Source: Plectosphaerella cucumerina
Lineage: Eukaryota > Ascomycota > Sordariomycetes > Glomerellales > Plectosphaerellaceae
Reading direction: 5' to 3'
DNA length: 64,000 nt
Assembly (NCBI GenBank): GCA_020746995.1
Contig: JAGPXD010000004.1
Span: 1,860,001-1,924,000, forward strand
A program made the translations under genes and the position numbers. Shown piece by piece: positions 1 to 11,675 of the stretch; the stretch's first letter is position 1; every line of letters starts with the position of its first letter. Below the pieces are notes generated by a model. It made no database searches and was not told where the DNA came from. It worked only from the letters and a program-made list of their open reading frames with translations.

Positions 1-1
1 G

Positions 2-2099
2 ACGGAGGTGGAGGAGCTGCAGAACCAGCTTCAGCTCGCACAGATGCAGAACAGACACCTCCAGAGCCAGGTCGACCGGGCCACCCCCATGCCTGACAAC
101 TTCCCCGACCAGAGCCCCTCGATGCGCCGGATGCAGAAGCTCGAGCAAGCCAACAGCCGCCTCCACGACATGCTCGACGACTCGTCGGCAAAGGTTTCAG
201 CTTTGGAGAGGAGCATTCGGAGCGGAGAGCTTTCTCTGCGTGACATCCAGACGCGTTCCCACGAGGAGATTCTCGACGTTCTGAACAGCCAAGAAGATTC
301 TCGTCGCTCGCTCCTGCACAGCCACAAGGAGGCCGTTGCAGAGCTGTCAGACCTCAAGTCGACCTTTGAGAGGACACGCAATGAACGTTCCAGACTGGAG
401 CTGGAGCTTCGCGACTCCAAGTCAGACTTGCAGGAGATGTCCATGGCAAGGGAGCAGGAGGCGACCAGTCGCAACCAGCTCCTCGACGAGTTCGCAGACC
501 TGCAGATCCGCCTCGACACCGAGACCTCCAAGCTCGCCGACGTCACGTCCAGCCTCAACCTCTACAAGAGCCGAGCTGACGAGTACTTCAGCAAGCTCGA
601 GCAGGCGGAGATGGCGGTGATGAAGGCAAGCCGGGCCGAACAGTTCGCCAGGGAACAGGCCCGTGAGGCTGAGGAGACGTATGCCGAGATCATGGCTGAG
701 AGGAAGAAGATGGATGGAGCCATCGAGGACCTCCAACGTCAAAACCAGCGCCTGGAAGAAAAGGTCGAGGACATCTCAACTGACCTGGAGGCCGCGACGC
801 AAGCCAAGAAGCGGCTTCAGCACGAGCTGGAGGACTACCGCAACTCGCGAGCCCAGGACATCGAAGACAAGGAGTCCAGCATGGAGCAGACGCGCAAGAA
901 GTATCAGGCTGAATTCGCTACGCTCACCAAGGAACTCGATCTCGCCCGCGAGGAGAAGCTCTTCAAGCAAGCAGAGATCGCTCGTCTTAGAGAGGAGCTT
1001 GATGAGCTTCGATCCAAGTGGGACGATGAAGTCCTCAACAGCTCGACATGGTCCAAAGAGAAGTCTCGCCTCGAGTCGACTCTGGCAGACGTGGTCTCCT
1101 CGCGTGACGAGGCAGTCAACGCGCACAGCGAGGCGCAAGGCAAGGTTGTCTCGCTCCTCTCCCAGGTCAGATCCCTCCGCACGACGGTGGACGACATCAC
1201 ATCGGAGAGGGACCTGCTTGTTAGGGAGAAGCGCAACATTGAGGCTCGTCTCGAGGAGGCCAAGGCCGGCCTCGAGGACCTTGCCCAGGGCGACAGCCCC
1301 TCCCTTCGGGACGCAGCCAACGCGGACAAGGAGATTCTCGACCTCAAGTCGAGCCTTGCTCAGCAACAGGACATCACTGTCGCCGCCATCGAGAAGATGC
1401 GGCGCGCAGAGTCCCTCGTGGCGGAGATGCAGAAGGACGTCACGGTGGAACGCGAGACGAGCACCGAGCTTCAGAAGGCCAAGGTGCAGCTGGAAAAGTC
1501 GCTCAACGAGCTTCAGATCAAGCTCGTGGACCTGGAGACCAAGGGCTACTCCAGCGCCAGCCAAGACGTCAAGTTCTTGCACAAGCGCATCCAAGAGGTA
1601 AGCCCAGCGAAACAACAACGTATCATACCGCAGTTTGCTAACCAGTATCGTGCAGCTCGAAGCACAGCTCGAGGATCAGGAGACTGAAAAATCCAAGAAC
1701 CAACGATCCGTCCGCAACGTCGACCGCATTGTCAAGGATCTGCAAACGCAGATCGACCGCAAAGACAAGCAGAACACGCAGCTCTCGGACGACATTGGCA
1801 GGATGCGTGACAAGGTCGACAAGCTCCTTCAGGCCATTGAGGATCTGCAGGCCTCCGACTCGGCCAACCAGCTTTCTGCCCGGCGCGCCGAGCGCGAGCT
1901 CCGTGAGGAGAGGGAGAAGATCCTCCGTCTTCAGCGGGAGCTCGAGACAATGAAGACGATGCGCGCCGAAGCCGGGTCGGCTATCGGCGGCAGTCTCCGG
2001 GGACGGTGGCGGACGGATGACGCCGCGTCCATGATTGACATCCCTCAGCGCAAGAGCAGCCTTAGTCGGGCTGACAGCATGATCAAGGGATTCCTGTGA
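2..2099 (+). CDS. Class II myosin heavy chain, C-terminal coiled-coil tail (5' partial)
   Basis: The visible part is an almost uninterrupted coiled coil rich in Glu, Lys, Arg, Leu and Gln with heptad spacing, ending in a short non-helical tail (basic, Ser-rich, ending KGFL). Exons are 2-1597 and 1656-2099; the intron 1598-1655 starts GTAAGC and ends GTGCAG, and splicing joins ...HKRIQE to LEAQLEDQ in phase 0. The pattern, including the segment RNVDRIVKDLQTQIDRKD, is that of the myosin II tail, which packs into bipolar filaments at the contractile ring and septum. The motor head and IQ motifs lie upstream of the window, so the start cannot be seen. A generic coiled-coil protein is the only serious alternative; the C-terminal part resembles myosin tail more than kinesin or SMC. 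Confidence 0.8.
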
Positions 2100-2560
2100 A
2101 GGGCGACGACGATTGTCGTACGACGGATGTAATGAGTTTACCGCGGGGTTTCGGGCGTTGTTTATGCATTTACAGGTGTAAAACATGCAGTCAAGTAGGT
2201 TATCAACGGGGCAGAGGTCCGTCTGGAGCGACGACGGCCAACGGACAACGGGGCAGCGAGGGGACATGGCACGGTGTTACGGCTGTTTTGCCACGGAATA
2301 AACGAGGTTTCATATTGCCCTATGCTATGCAGCTCGCCGACGTGTGCGAGGTGACGGATGAATGGAGCAGATTGTTCCAGCAATGTCGCCGCTTCGGTGG
2401 ACTCGTGGAACGCGAAACATGTAGGCACCCACGTGGTCTCTCGAGGCGACGAGCAAACAGCGGTGTGATACAAGAGCCATCATAAGACCACAGCGATGTT
2501 GCGAAGCGAGGCAACGACCCCAATGTGGCGAGCCCTTCTACAACCACAACCAAGCCCATC
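2100..2560. other. Intergenic: myosin 3' flank and promoter of the next gene
   Basis: Stops occur in all frames over any useful length and no RNA gene or repeat was recognised. It must hold the myosin 3' UTR and the 5' flank of the gene starting at 2561. Confidence 0.6.
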
Positions 2561-3346
2561 ATGTACAGATACGTCTCCTCGGCGCCCTTCCCTAGGACCC
2601 TCGCGCTCCCTAACCGTGTCCTCACTGGAACGGTCAACAGAGTCGTTTACCTTGACTCGGACTTCTCGAGCGACTACTCCACCGACTCGGACTCGAGCGA
2701 CTCGGACTCGGACGATGAGTTTGTGCACGACTATTGCACCAAGAAGGGGTCACACCATGTGTATTCCGCGGAGGAATGGGCGCGATCTGGCGGGTGCAAG
2801 TGCAAGGGGAAGGAAAAGAAGAAGAAGAAGTGTGGGCTGATGGAGTGGTTCGGAGGGGGGAAGAAGAAGAAGAAGAAGTGCTGCTGCAAAGGGAGGAAGA
2901 AAAAGGGGAAGGGAAAGGAGGGTTGTGGATGTGGAGGGCAGAGGAGGTATAAGGAGCATATCGTTCACGAGATACGGGGCCCTGGATGTGGAGGGGGCTG
3001 TCGAGAGGGGGTTTGTAGGGAGGAGCATCATCACAAGTACTCGTGCCGAGTGGGCCATGGGAGGGGAAGGAGTTATGATGAAGATAGCGAGGATGAGGGC
3101 GGAAGGGCGGTGTATCGTGGACAGCGGGAGAGGAGGCGTCAGCGAAGTAGGGGCGGGGGAGGGTACAGAGAGGGAGAAGGCATGAGGTTGCATGTTCCTG
3201 TAGATGTGGACTTTACTGAAGTCCAGAGGCCGATGAACGCAAGGGTTGTGATGGAGAGGAACGATGAGGGGGGCTATGGCAGGGACAACACGGGGCAGGG
3301 CATGGGACCGGGAGCTTTCTGGGAGCCTCCTATTCTCGGGGCTTAA
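2561..3346 (+). CDS. Unknown Cys/Lys-rich low-complexity protein
   Basis: A 261-residue single-exon ORF. The frame is open from 2525, but the first ATG is 2561 (MYRYVSSAPF). Order of parts: a hydrophobic/basic start, an acidic Ser/Asp stretch (about residues 32-53), then a striking block (about 79-147) where Lys runs alternate with cysteines, including KKKKKKCCCK, a GLMEWFGGG island between two Lys runs, and CGCGG; later CGGGC and Gly/Arg-rich sequence. I do not recognise the family. Thirteen or so cysteines beside Lys runs suggest metal binding, thiol chemistry or lipidation at a membrane, but this is inference. It converges on the annexin gene, with 128 bases between stop codons. Codon use and the long open frame support a real gene; the minus-strand ORF here is its shadow. 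Confidence 0.6.
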   Translation: MYRYVSSAPFPRTLALPNRVLTGTVNRVVYLDSDFSSDYSTDSDSSDSDSDDEFVHDYCTKKGSHHVYSAEEWARSGGCKCKGKEKKKKKCGLMEWFGGGKKKKKKCCCKGRKKKGKGKEGCGCGGQRRYKEHIVHEIRGPGCGGGCREGVCREEHHHKYSCRVGHGRGRSYDEDSEDEGGRAVYRGQRERRRQRSRGGGGYREGEGMRLHVPVDVDFTEVQRPMNARVVMERNDEGGYGRDNTGQGMGPGAFWEPPILGA

Positions 3347-3474
3347 TTCAGAAGACAAAGACGGGGGACATGTTCAGGAAGCATCCAATGTCATTATCAT
3401 CACTCTCATGCACGCCTCGTCTATCCAAAATGCAGCCGTGAGCCAGCCATGGCTGCTTCTGTGACGGGACCTCT

Positions 3475-5998
3475 TCACCGCAGGTCCGGCCTCTCAAAGC
3501 GCTTGACTTCGTCAGGCATACGGTAGATGCACAACTCCCAGCAGAACTGCCCCCACTCGCCGCTGGTGCCTTCGCGAACAGCATCCTGGAGGTCGATCTG
3601 GTAGCGGTCGCGGTATGCCTTCTTGACTGCTTCCATGTGCTTCCTGTCCCAGTGATAGTGGACGAGGCGGGACGTAAGGAGCTCGCGGCGCAGGCCATCG
3701 CGGCGGGAGGCGGTCAGGGCGTGGTTGATGAGCAGGGCGTCGCGGACGGGCTTGTTGATGATGCCGTTTAGGATGTGGGCGAGGAGCTCTCCCTGGGGGT
3801 TCGTTAGTATGATATGAGTTAGGTACTAGGGGCTGAGAGATGCATACCACGAGGTTACCGCTCTTCTTCAGGGCGTCGCGGGCGAAATTGCTCCGGAAGT
3901 CCTTCTCATACGTCTTGAGGACCTCGCGCAGGTGGATATCGCCACGTGAGACGACGATGGAGATCATAGCCGACTCGCCACCCTTTTCAGACTTGACGGC
4001 ACGGCGCAGGTCGTCGACGTCCTGGTCCACGAGGCGGAAGTCGAGCGGTAGGGGTCGACCGTAGGAGTCGAAATCTTCCATGCGGCGTTCGTCGAGAGCC
4101 TTCAGGACTGCCTTCTTGAACTTGTCCTCCTTGAGTTCCGTCTTCATGCACTTGACAAGGCTGTTGTCATACTTCTTGTCACTGAAGGCTTCCTTGATCG
4201 CGCGGATCTCGTCGTTCGTGCGACCCATAAGACTCTCGATGAGGAGCTCGCGCCGCGTCTTGTCGCCCTGGTACCAGAAGTTGGCCCAGTAGGCCTCACT
4301 CTCCCAGCGGCCGAGAGCAACGGCGTAGCAAGCCTTCATAAGGTGAGGGTCGGCATCCTTGAGGCGCGAGCGGATGTGCTTGGCAATGTTGACGCCCTTT
4401 TTGTCGGCGCCCGTCTTGACGAGGGCCTTGTACTCCTTGCGCAGCTCCATGACCTGCTCGTGGCTCAGGCCTGGGAGGATCTGGATGAGCGGCGCCGTAT
4501 CGGGGACGGATCCCTTCTTGCTGCCCTTGAGGGCGTTGGCGAGGCTCTCGGCAACGTCTTCCGAGTCGTGGAAGCGGGCGCGCCTGCGACGACCGCCATC
4601 CTCTGAAGCAGTGGGAGAAATCGGCTCTACGCTCAGGGACGACTGCGTCGGCAGCAGCATCGGGGATGGCATGGGGGACATGTCCTGGTATGTACCACGG
4701 TAGGATTCGAGCAGCGGCGAGCCTAGGGCGGCGGCGAGAGAGGCACCTAGAGGTGCGGCCGTGGCCACAGACAGGTTGGACATGCGCTGGGTAGGCGGCA
4801 TGGGAGACCTGTCGCGGCCGCTGCCCGTGTTCCGACGCTCACGACCGCCGCTGCCAGGCTCAACAGTGAGGACGTTGGGGTTTGAACCGCGAGGGTCATC
4901 GTTGTAGTATTGCTTCTGACGGCCGCCATCGGCGTCGCGACGGGACCTGCCCGCCGGATCCTGCCTGTCGTAAGGCCCGGCGCCATACTGGAGGCCTTCG
5001 TCCTGGTCTGGCCTGTCGTAGGCACCGTACTTCCTGGCGCGATCGTCGGGCTGGCCATAGTCATATGGCTGGGGCTCTCCGTACTTGTTACGCGGGGGCG
5101 AGCCTGGTCGGGGCGACTTTGGCCGTGAGGAGCGCTTGTCCCTACCGTCATCGTCACCGAGGCGGCTGCGGCGCTTCTCACGGTCTGAGTCTCTGTCCGA
5201 GTCGCGGCCGGAATTGGCGCCGCTTGAGTTGGCATACTTGGCAGGGAGGAACTTGAGCCTGTCGTCGCCGTCGAGGGCACCGCCGGGCGAGGGAGGGATG
5301 TCGTTCCTGGACCTTCGGTCGCGAGAGTCTCGGGAGTCACGGGGGTCGTAAGGGTCACGGGGATCGTATGGGTCGCGAGGATCTCTCGAGTTTCGGGGAT
5401 CGCGGGCGTCTCGCGAGTCTCTGGGATCTCTAGGGTCCCTTGGATCACGGGGGTCCCTGTATTCCCTGGGGTCTCTCAACTCGCTGGGAGGTTCGGCGGT
5501 GCGGACACGGGGGTCATCGAAGCGATCGCGTGAGCCGCGGTAGTCGTCGGGCGGTGGAGGTCCTTGGTTCCTGTCTCTGGGATCACCGTAGCCCCTGCCG
5601 TTGCCGGTCCCGGGCGAAGGGGGGTAGGCTTGACCGTAGCCAGACGGCGCGCCCTGGCGAGGGTCATCATAACTGTAGACGGACCTGCCGCCGGGGAACA
5701 AGCCCTCGTCTTCGGGGTAAGGCACAGCGCCGCCCGGAGGACCCTGAGGGTGTGCGGGACCGCCCGGGAAGGCGCCGGGAAAGGCGCCGGGCGGCTCGGC
5801 GGTAACAACGCTGGGAGGGGCGTCGCCGCGGCGGGTGAGGGCGTAGCGGTCGCGCTCGTCGAGGTCGTCTTCGGGGTATGCGTAGCTGGACTCGCGGGAC
5901 TCGACGGCGGGGCGCTGTACGGCCGGGCTGCGGCTTCTCTCACGGCGGCCGGGCGAGCGCGAGCGGCCGCGGCGGCCTTCGTCGACCCGGAGGGACAT
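3475..5998 (-). CDS. Annexin with long disordered N-terminal region
   Basis: Two exons, 3848-5998 and 3475-3792; the 55-base intron 3793-3847 (GTATGC...CCCCAG) joins ...KKSGNLV to GELLAHILNG. The 822-residue product has about 500 disordered residues (RS and SP motifs at the start, Pro/Gly and Asp/Arg stretches), then an annexin core from about 500 to the end, with repeat-like segments such as LMGRTNDEIRAIKEAF and LLTSRLVHYHWDRKHMEAVK. Annexins bind acidic phospholipids in a Ca2+-dependent way and act in membrane organisation and traffic. Fungal annexins of this long class have degenerate repeats, so Ca2+ binding is uncertain. Residues about 174-229 are a tandem Asp-Pro-Arg repeat. Start ATG 5998 (MSLRVDEGRR) is the first in frame after stops. 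Core annexin call is firm; role of the N-terminal region is unknown. Confidence 0.88.
5312..5479 (-). repeat. Tandem Asp-Pro-Arg/Asp-Ser-Arg coding repeat
   Basis: Inside the annexin gene, codons for R-D-P-R, R-D-S-R and R-D-P-Y units follow one another for about 56 residues. At DNA level this is an imperfect 9- to 12-base tandem repeat (GGGGTC/TCGCGG-like units on the plus strand), so copy number may vary between strains. Confidence 0.8.
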
Positions 5999-7705
5999 TT
6001 GGAGGGGGAGGGGTGGCTAAGGAGGTCGGGTCGATCAGCCGGCTGGTCGCTATGTTGTCAAGGGAGGGACGGAGGGAGGGCGATCGTGAGCAAGAGGAGG
6101 AAGAAGCAGAGTATGCAGGAGAAGGAAGCAGGGGCTGGGGAAGCAGCGGGTCGGTGTTGGATTTCTTTCCGACTGCCATTTCCTGTGCTGCGCTTACCTT
6201 TTACGAAGACAGGACGGGGATGGCGGGGCACTTCTGCTCCTGCTCCTCTGTTGCTCCTGCACCGGTGCTCGTGCTCGCACTTCCCCTGGCGGCTGACGCT
6301 GAGCCTTGTGAGGGGCAAGTGGAAGGAGCCACTGGGCGGCCCGGAAAGTGGAGGTTGGGAGGGTCTCAGACCAGGTTGCTCCTGCCGCTCGAGCTTGTGC
6401 TGATTTCGTCACTGCCGTGAGAGAGGTTCTTGCGCAGAACACTGTCGCGTGCCTTTGCTCTGGGTGGTGTCTATGAATGATGGAAGGAGCGGGGTGAAAA
6501 GATGAAGAAGGGAGGAAATAGGAGGTCGGGAATCGAGGCCTCTCCCTCTCACCTCTCACACCAAGACGAGACAACCATCCCATTCGCCCCCCTTGCCGCA
6601 TGACTGGAGATCCCCTGAGCGTGTGAACCTGAGCGCAGACCCATGATCGCCAGCGCCACCACCACCATCAGCTCTCCCTCTCCTCTCCTCCAGCTCCCTT
6701 CGGTCAAGTGTCTGTGTGTGCGGTTTCGCTGGACCACTCGCAGATCATCCCGCCATCGGCATCCCTAGCACGTCCGAGGCCCCGACGACTGGCCTCAATT
6801 ATCGTCCATCCGCATCTGCCCCCCCTTTCCAGAGATCCAAACGTCCGATGGAGGCCCGATCTGGATTTTGAGGAATATCTCTCTCAGGCATTAAGATGCA
6901 GTACCATAAGCTGGACATTCTGCTGACAGCTTCGTAGAACTCATGTCGTCCGGGGTGCTGCTCCTGCAGTCAGCTGCATATTTGGCCCCGGACACTGCCG
7001 GGGTCCGTTGTCACCGCGAGATTTGATTCTGAGGCCTGGCCAAGAGGCCGGCCTCAAAACCTCGAAAACACCATCGGATGCTTCTTCTCGGTCGATACAC
7101 CTCTTGTCCATCCGCTGCTCGCCAACTTCCAAGTCGCGCCCAGCATCGGCGACGAAGAACCCCGCGGGCGCCGCGTACCCCTTTGCATCCAGATGGGGAA
7201 ATGCCCAGGACCGCCAATGCCGGCGCACCGACTTCCATCCACACTTCTCGCGCGTATGCACGCCCAGGCCCAATCGCCATGCTGGACCTGCAGCTTTGCT
7301 CGCGGCCACTCCGAACATGGACACGCACGCAGTCAAAGTTCCGGCGCGGGGTTCGGCCTCGTGGAATGCGGTCCCGCGGCTCCGGGCCGGAAGAATCTTG
7401 GTTGTAGTACAAGTAGCCCTCCAAGCCTTGCCTCCCGGATCCGTGTGAGAGGTGTACACCCGTGCTGCATCGAGAGACACGCCAAGAAAGTTGATCGATC
7501 GGTTCTTCCATTTCACCTGACTGCCTACTTCGCCAGGCACTATACTGATACACGGTTTCCTTCCTCCGAGCATGCTGCCCTGTCCTCGCTGGATTCCCAT
7601 GGCGAGCCCTCCAGATCCTGCAAAATAACGCCGCGCTCAAGGTATGGTATCGCTAAACAAATCGCAAAATAACAAGATGTACAAAGAAAAGACGGTGGGC
7701 CCGGT
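5999..7705. other. Intergenic: annexin 5' flank and 3' flank of the next gene
   Basis: About 1.7 kb. The first 500 bases are rich in purine or pyrimidine tracts and hold the annexin 5' UTR and promoter. Overlapping ORFs of 150-280 codons on both strands look like chance products of GC-rich DNA: none shows a domain or signal peptide, and many start in the middle of other frames. No RNA gene recognised. Confidence 0.5.
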
Positions 7706-8480
7706 CTACACGGTCGCCAACGACCTCTTCTCGTCGGCGCACTCGGCATCGACCGCGTGCTTGGCGTCGAGCATGCGCTCGGGGCCCTCAAGGCGGATCG
7801 CTCCAGACTCGACGAGGCTGCGACGGAGTCTGTGAAACAATTGGGTCAGTCTGTGTGCCCGGAAAAACCGGGGGAGAGGAGAAAACATACCCCTGGATCG
7901 CGGTGAAGAGCGCCTCGAGCACCAGGATGAACATGACAATGCATGCAACGCCCGCAATGACCAGCATATCCGCCTTGCCCTGGATCAGGCGCTGGATCCG
8001 CGTCGTGGTGTCTGCCTCGGCGTCGGGGCCGGCAACCTGCCTCCAGCACGGCGACACGGAGCGATAGTCGGCGTAGACGTCCTTGAGCAGAGCCATGGCC
8101 CAGTTGACATCCTTGGGCGCATCAGCAGGTTCGCTGCCCTCGGGGTGGTGTGCAAGGGCGATGAGGAAGGATGTCGGCAGCGGCTGGTGGACATTGAGAA
8201 CGGGCGAGGGCGCCGAGATGTCGAGACCCTCGAGATCAACGGGGCTGTTGTCCATCTCCTCCTTGTCCGCCTTGATGAGGGCATCCTCGTCCACTTTCAG
8301 AGTGCTGCTGACCTCCTCGGACGCGAGGAACGAGTCCAGAGCGCCCCTGTGACGGGACAACCGCACAATGGTGATGGTCTGGCTGCCGTAGTCGGCCAGC
8401 TGGTCGCCGCTCGTCGGGACAGGAGCCGCGAGGCTACCCGTGACGGTCAGGAGGAGGGGGAAGAACGTCGTGGCCTTCAT
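7706..8480 (-). CDS. Putative secretory-pathway protein with one transmembrane helix
   Basis: Two exons, 7891-8480 and 7706-7829, intron 7830-7890 (GTATGT...TTTCACAG), giving 237 residues. Residues 1-19 look like a signal peptide (MKATTFFPLLLTVTGSLAA). The luminal part is acidic, followed by a single hydrophobic helix at about 171-193 (MLVIAGVACIVMFILVLEAL) and a short charged C-terminal tail of about 40 residues. This is a type I single-pass layout. I do not recognise the family; it is probably lineage-limited. The splice choice is supported because the second exon continues in frame to a stop (ending LATV) while the unspliced frame runs into low-complexity sequence. Confidence 0.65.
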
Positions 8481-11208
8481 TGTGATGATTTGTTGTGATG
8501 GTGAGGGAGAGAGAGAGAGGTAGTAGAAAGAAGCGTCCGCGGGAGAGCGAGCAAGCGAGTATTGGCGTTCGCGGGGTTGAACTCGGCGTTTCGATTGCTC
8601 GAGAGATGGCCAGTGATCGACCAGGGGCGCAGCAGCTAATTCAAGTACCGGTGCAGTCGATGATGCAATGGTGTGGTTTGTGTGGTAGTGAGGCGCGGTT
8701 TAGGGGATCGACGTGGTGGTTATTAGGTTGGCTGGTGGTGGTAGATGGCGCAGGCTGACGGGGGTTGGGTTTGGTGTCTCGCTCGCAGGTGTCTGTCTGT
8801 ACGCGAAGAAGACGAAATTATCTCAAGAGAGGCTGGATGTAAGCAGAAAGTAGGTAAAGCATCTGTCCTCCGAGGGACCGAGGGGGGAGGCGAGGTAATA
8901 AAGGGCTCGGGGCAGGAGGGCCGGCCGGTGCCACGAACCATGGTCCAATATCTCCCTCCATCCTGCGACGAGAACATGCGCACGAGGCCATGGCGGGGGG
9001 TGTGGAATGGGCGGCGTTCCGTTTCGGGGGGCGTGGGGAGAGCGCTCTGGGCCCTCAGGCCCTCTCGATTCCCCCCTCTTTCGAGTTCCCCCCCATCGCG
9101 ACCGTCCAGGGCAGGGGTCCTTAGTAGGGCCCTCTTTCAGGTACGGGCAGGAAGACAGGCATGCTGCCGTTCCAGATCTGCCCCCCCCTTCCCCTTCCCC
9201 CCGGTCTAGGGACCGCGCCCGGCCCGCGAGTCGGAACGCTCTGGATCTCTTGGCCGCATCCGTGAGCAGCGGTTCGTCGAGAACAACGGCTGGGCAGCCG
9301 AGGAAGGAAAAAAGGGCAGTGAAGCCGGCCATGTGGCATACTTGGTAACTCACCCGCCCCTTGGCGCTCTCGTTCCCGTCTTCGACCATCGCCAACGGCC
9401 GAGGATGCAAGATTCCATCCGAGTCAAGCATAGCCGCGAACAGCAAAGCAGCGCAACAAACCAAGCATCATCCCCCGGCAGTAGGCCAGGGGGGGCAATG
9501 CTTTTTCGCACGCTTGCGCGCCCGGCGCAGTGTGACAACGGCCGCGGGCGACCGAGGGGGGCCTCTCAGACAAATCCGCTAACGCCCAGCTCCCCCGGCT
9601 CCAGCTGGACGAGCTGGGTGCCCAAAAGTCAGTAGATCGCGCGCCCCTCTCGGCTCTTCGTCCTCGTCCTCGTCCCTGGGCCGGGCCCAGCGCCGTTCAG
9701 GTCTTGGGGCTAGTGGCTGCCTATTTTTACGCCCCGCGCCGTAACAAGCTTCCCCCCTGGGCCCCCTTGGGATGCCCCCCTGTGATGACTGACGAGGGAG
9801 TGCAGGCCGGAGGAATCGTTCAGGTCCACAACCACAACCCCCAATCTGGGGGAGCCGCGTCAATGGTGCCGAATCCCGTCGAGGTGAGGTGATGAGGCTC
9901 GTATCCCAGCGGGAGAAGCGAAGAAGCGGCCCCTGCCTGACTCGACTGCAAGAAGCCGAATGTTGCACCCTGCCGCTTTCTCTCCGGCCTTCCCCCCTGC
10001 TCCTGGCCGTCCGCCTGGCAAGGCAAGGCAGGCCAGGGCGGAAAAGCATTGCTCGAGGTACAGGAAGATCGACGAGCTGGATGAGATGTGCACGGCCCGG
10101 GTGATGCAGCTGCAGGGCACCACTTGTCTCTTCAGCAAGCAAGGAGGTCAAGCAAGAAAAAGGGCACAGCAAGTCAGGGCGGGTTGGAGGCTTAGCCTGT
10201 CTCGTCTGGAGCTGCCCCTTTTACATCGGACGGGAAACGAAACGCGCCTGGAGCTGCCGCCTGCGTCGGGCGTGTTGCCTGCACCGTTTCAAGGCGCCTT
10301 CGAAGATGGGACGAGTGTCAACGACGCAGCACCAGCGCGGCGCGTTTTTCTCCTCGTCGGTGGCCCCTCGGTGTCCGTGGTTTTCCTTGAGCGACGCGTG
10401 GTTCGTGTCGGTCTGGCCGGGCGGGCTGGGGCGGGCGGGCTGGCGGTGCACTTGGGTCCGGTCCTTGTGCAGATCATGCAGGGCGAGGGCGCACAGAAGG
10501 CTTAATGGCAGGTCCCATCCAGCAAATGGCAGCCTGGAGCGGGGGGCGCTTGGGGGGGAAGGGTGCCAGGTGCCAGGTGGTGCGCTGTTTGTCAGGCCTC
10601 TTCCCGGCGTCTGGTTCCGAGCGATGCCCTTTTGAAGCAAGCTCGTATCCCCCGCAAGCCGTGTCTTCAAAGTTGTGCCGAGCTGGTGCTGTGCCGGGTC
10701 CCTGGTGAGCCAGCTGCTTGTTGTCCCCCTTCAATCTCGCCCACGCCGTAATATGAGGGGGTGCCCCCTATTCTGTCATTCATGCCGTGATGCCGACAAG
10801 TCTCGAGGGCCTGCTGGCGGAGGAATACAATGGCGACGGCTTGTGCCGGCCGGCGAAGCGAGCGAGGTCAGGTGCAATGGCATGACTCTCTCTTTCGTCT
10901 GGTTCGAAGCGATTCGGCCATTGCTGTGCCTGATGTCACCGATGACATGTACATCCCACTATAATCTGCAAGTGTGTGTCCTCCCGCCAAGAGACTTCCC
11001 CAGAGTGTCAGGAAGAGCCAAGATTGTCGACAACGCCGCGGCTGAACCAGACAAGGGGGTTGCTTGTCTTGTGCGATAGGCTGGAAAGGGAGAATGATTT
11101 TCGTGGCGCGCTGAACCCCTGAGAGAGAAGGACCGGGCACATTGACGGCGCGAAGCAATGTTTCAATAGAAATAGCAATGAGCTTGCGCCCTCGCGCTCG
11201 ATCGAGCT

Positions 11209-11232
11209 GGGGGGGGGGGGGGGGGGGGGGGG
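11209..11232 (+). repeat. Poly-G run, 24 bases
   Basis: An uninterrupted run of 24 G residues follows GAGCT and ends before ACAGAAGC. Length may be imprecise because homopolymers are hard to sequence. Such runs can form G-quadruplexes. Confidence 0.95.
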
Positions 11233-11639
11233 ACAGAAGCAATCCGTGATCCACGGGATGTGAGTGGGTGCAGCGGTTCAAGTTGCACCAGGTTTCGAGC
11301 CCCGTCTTGCCCACGTCTGTGCAAAAAAGTCGGAGACTCTCTTCTGCTGACATAAGATCTGCGTTCGGGTCCTGATGCCAAGCTTTTTCGTCGCTCGAGG
11401 GCCCCACGGCCACTGCCGATGTCACGGACCCACACCTCTCATCGACGACACGCCGTGGCCCGGCCGTGCTTCCGAAGATGAACCACGCAACCCCAATCTC
11501 GCCCTCCTGATTGGTCCCCGAGACACAAGCTTCATCACCACACACCTTCGATATCTGTCCCGTCCCCCCTGAGCCGCACACACACGCGCAGCCAACGCGC
11601 AACCACACCTCCGTCCATCCGTCCGCCCGCCCACCGCCA

Positions 11640-11675
11640 TGCAGCTACGCATTCAGGTGAGGGCCCGGAACTAGT
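11640..11675 (+). promoter_or_regulatory. Candidate upstream ORF in the GPI2 leader
   Basis: An 11-codon ORF (MQLRIQVRARN, stop TAG) begins 141 bases before the GPI2 start codon. It could lower translation if it lies in the mRNA leader. Alternatively CAG|GTGAGG inside it is a donor site of a leader intron, in which case this ATG may belong to a different first exon. Confidence 0.35.

Noticed and set aside
8823..9464. 213-codon minus-strand ORF with a hydrophobic start
   Set aside because: The start could mimic a signal peptide, but the rest is Pro/Arg/Gly-rich chance sequence with overlapping ORFs in other frames.
10868..11608. 246-codon minus-strand ORF
   Set aside because: Crosses the poly-G run (giving a Pro run) and shows no signal, domain or conserved pattern.
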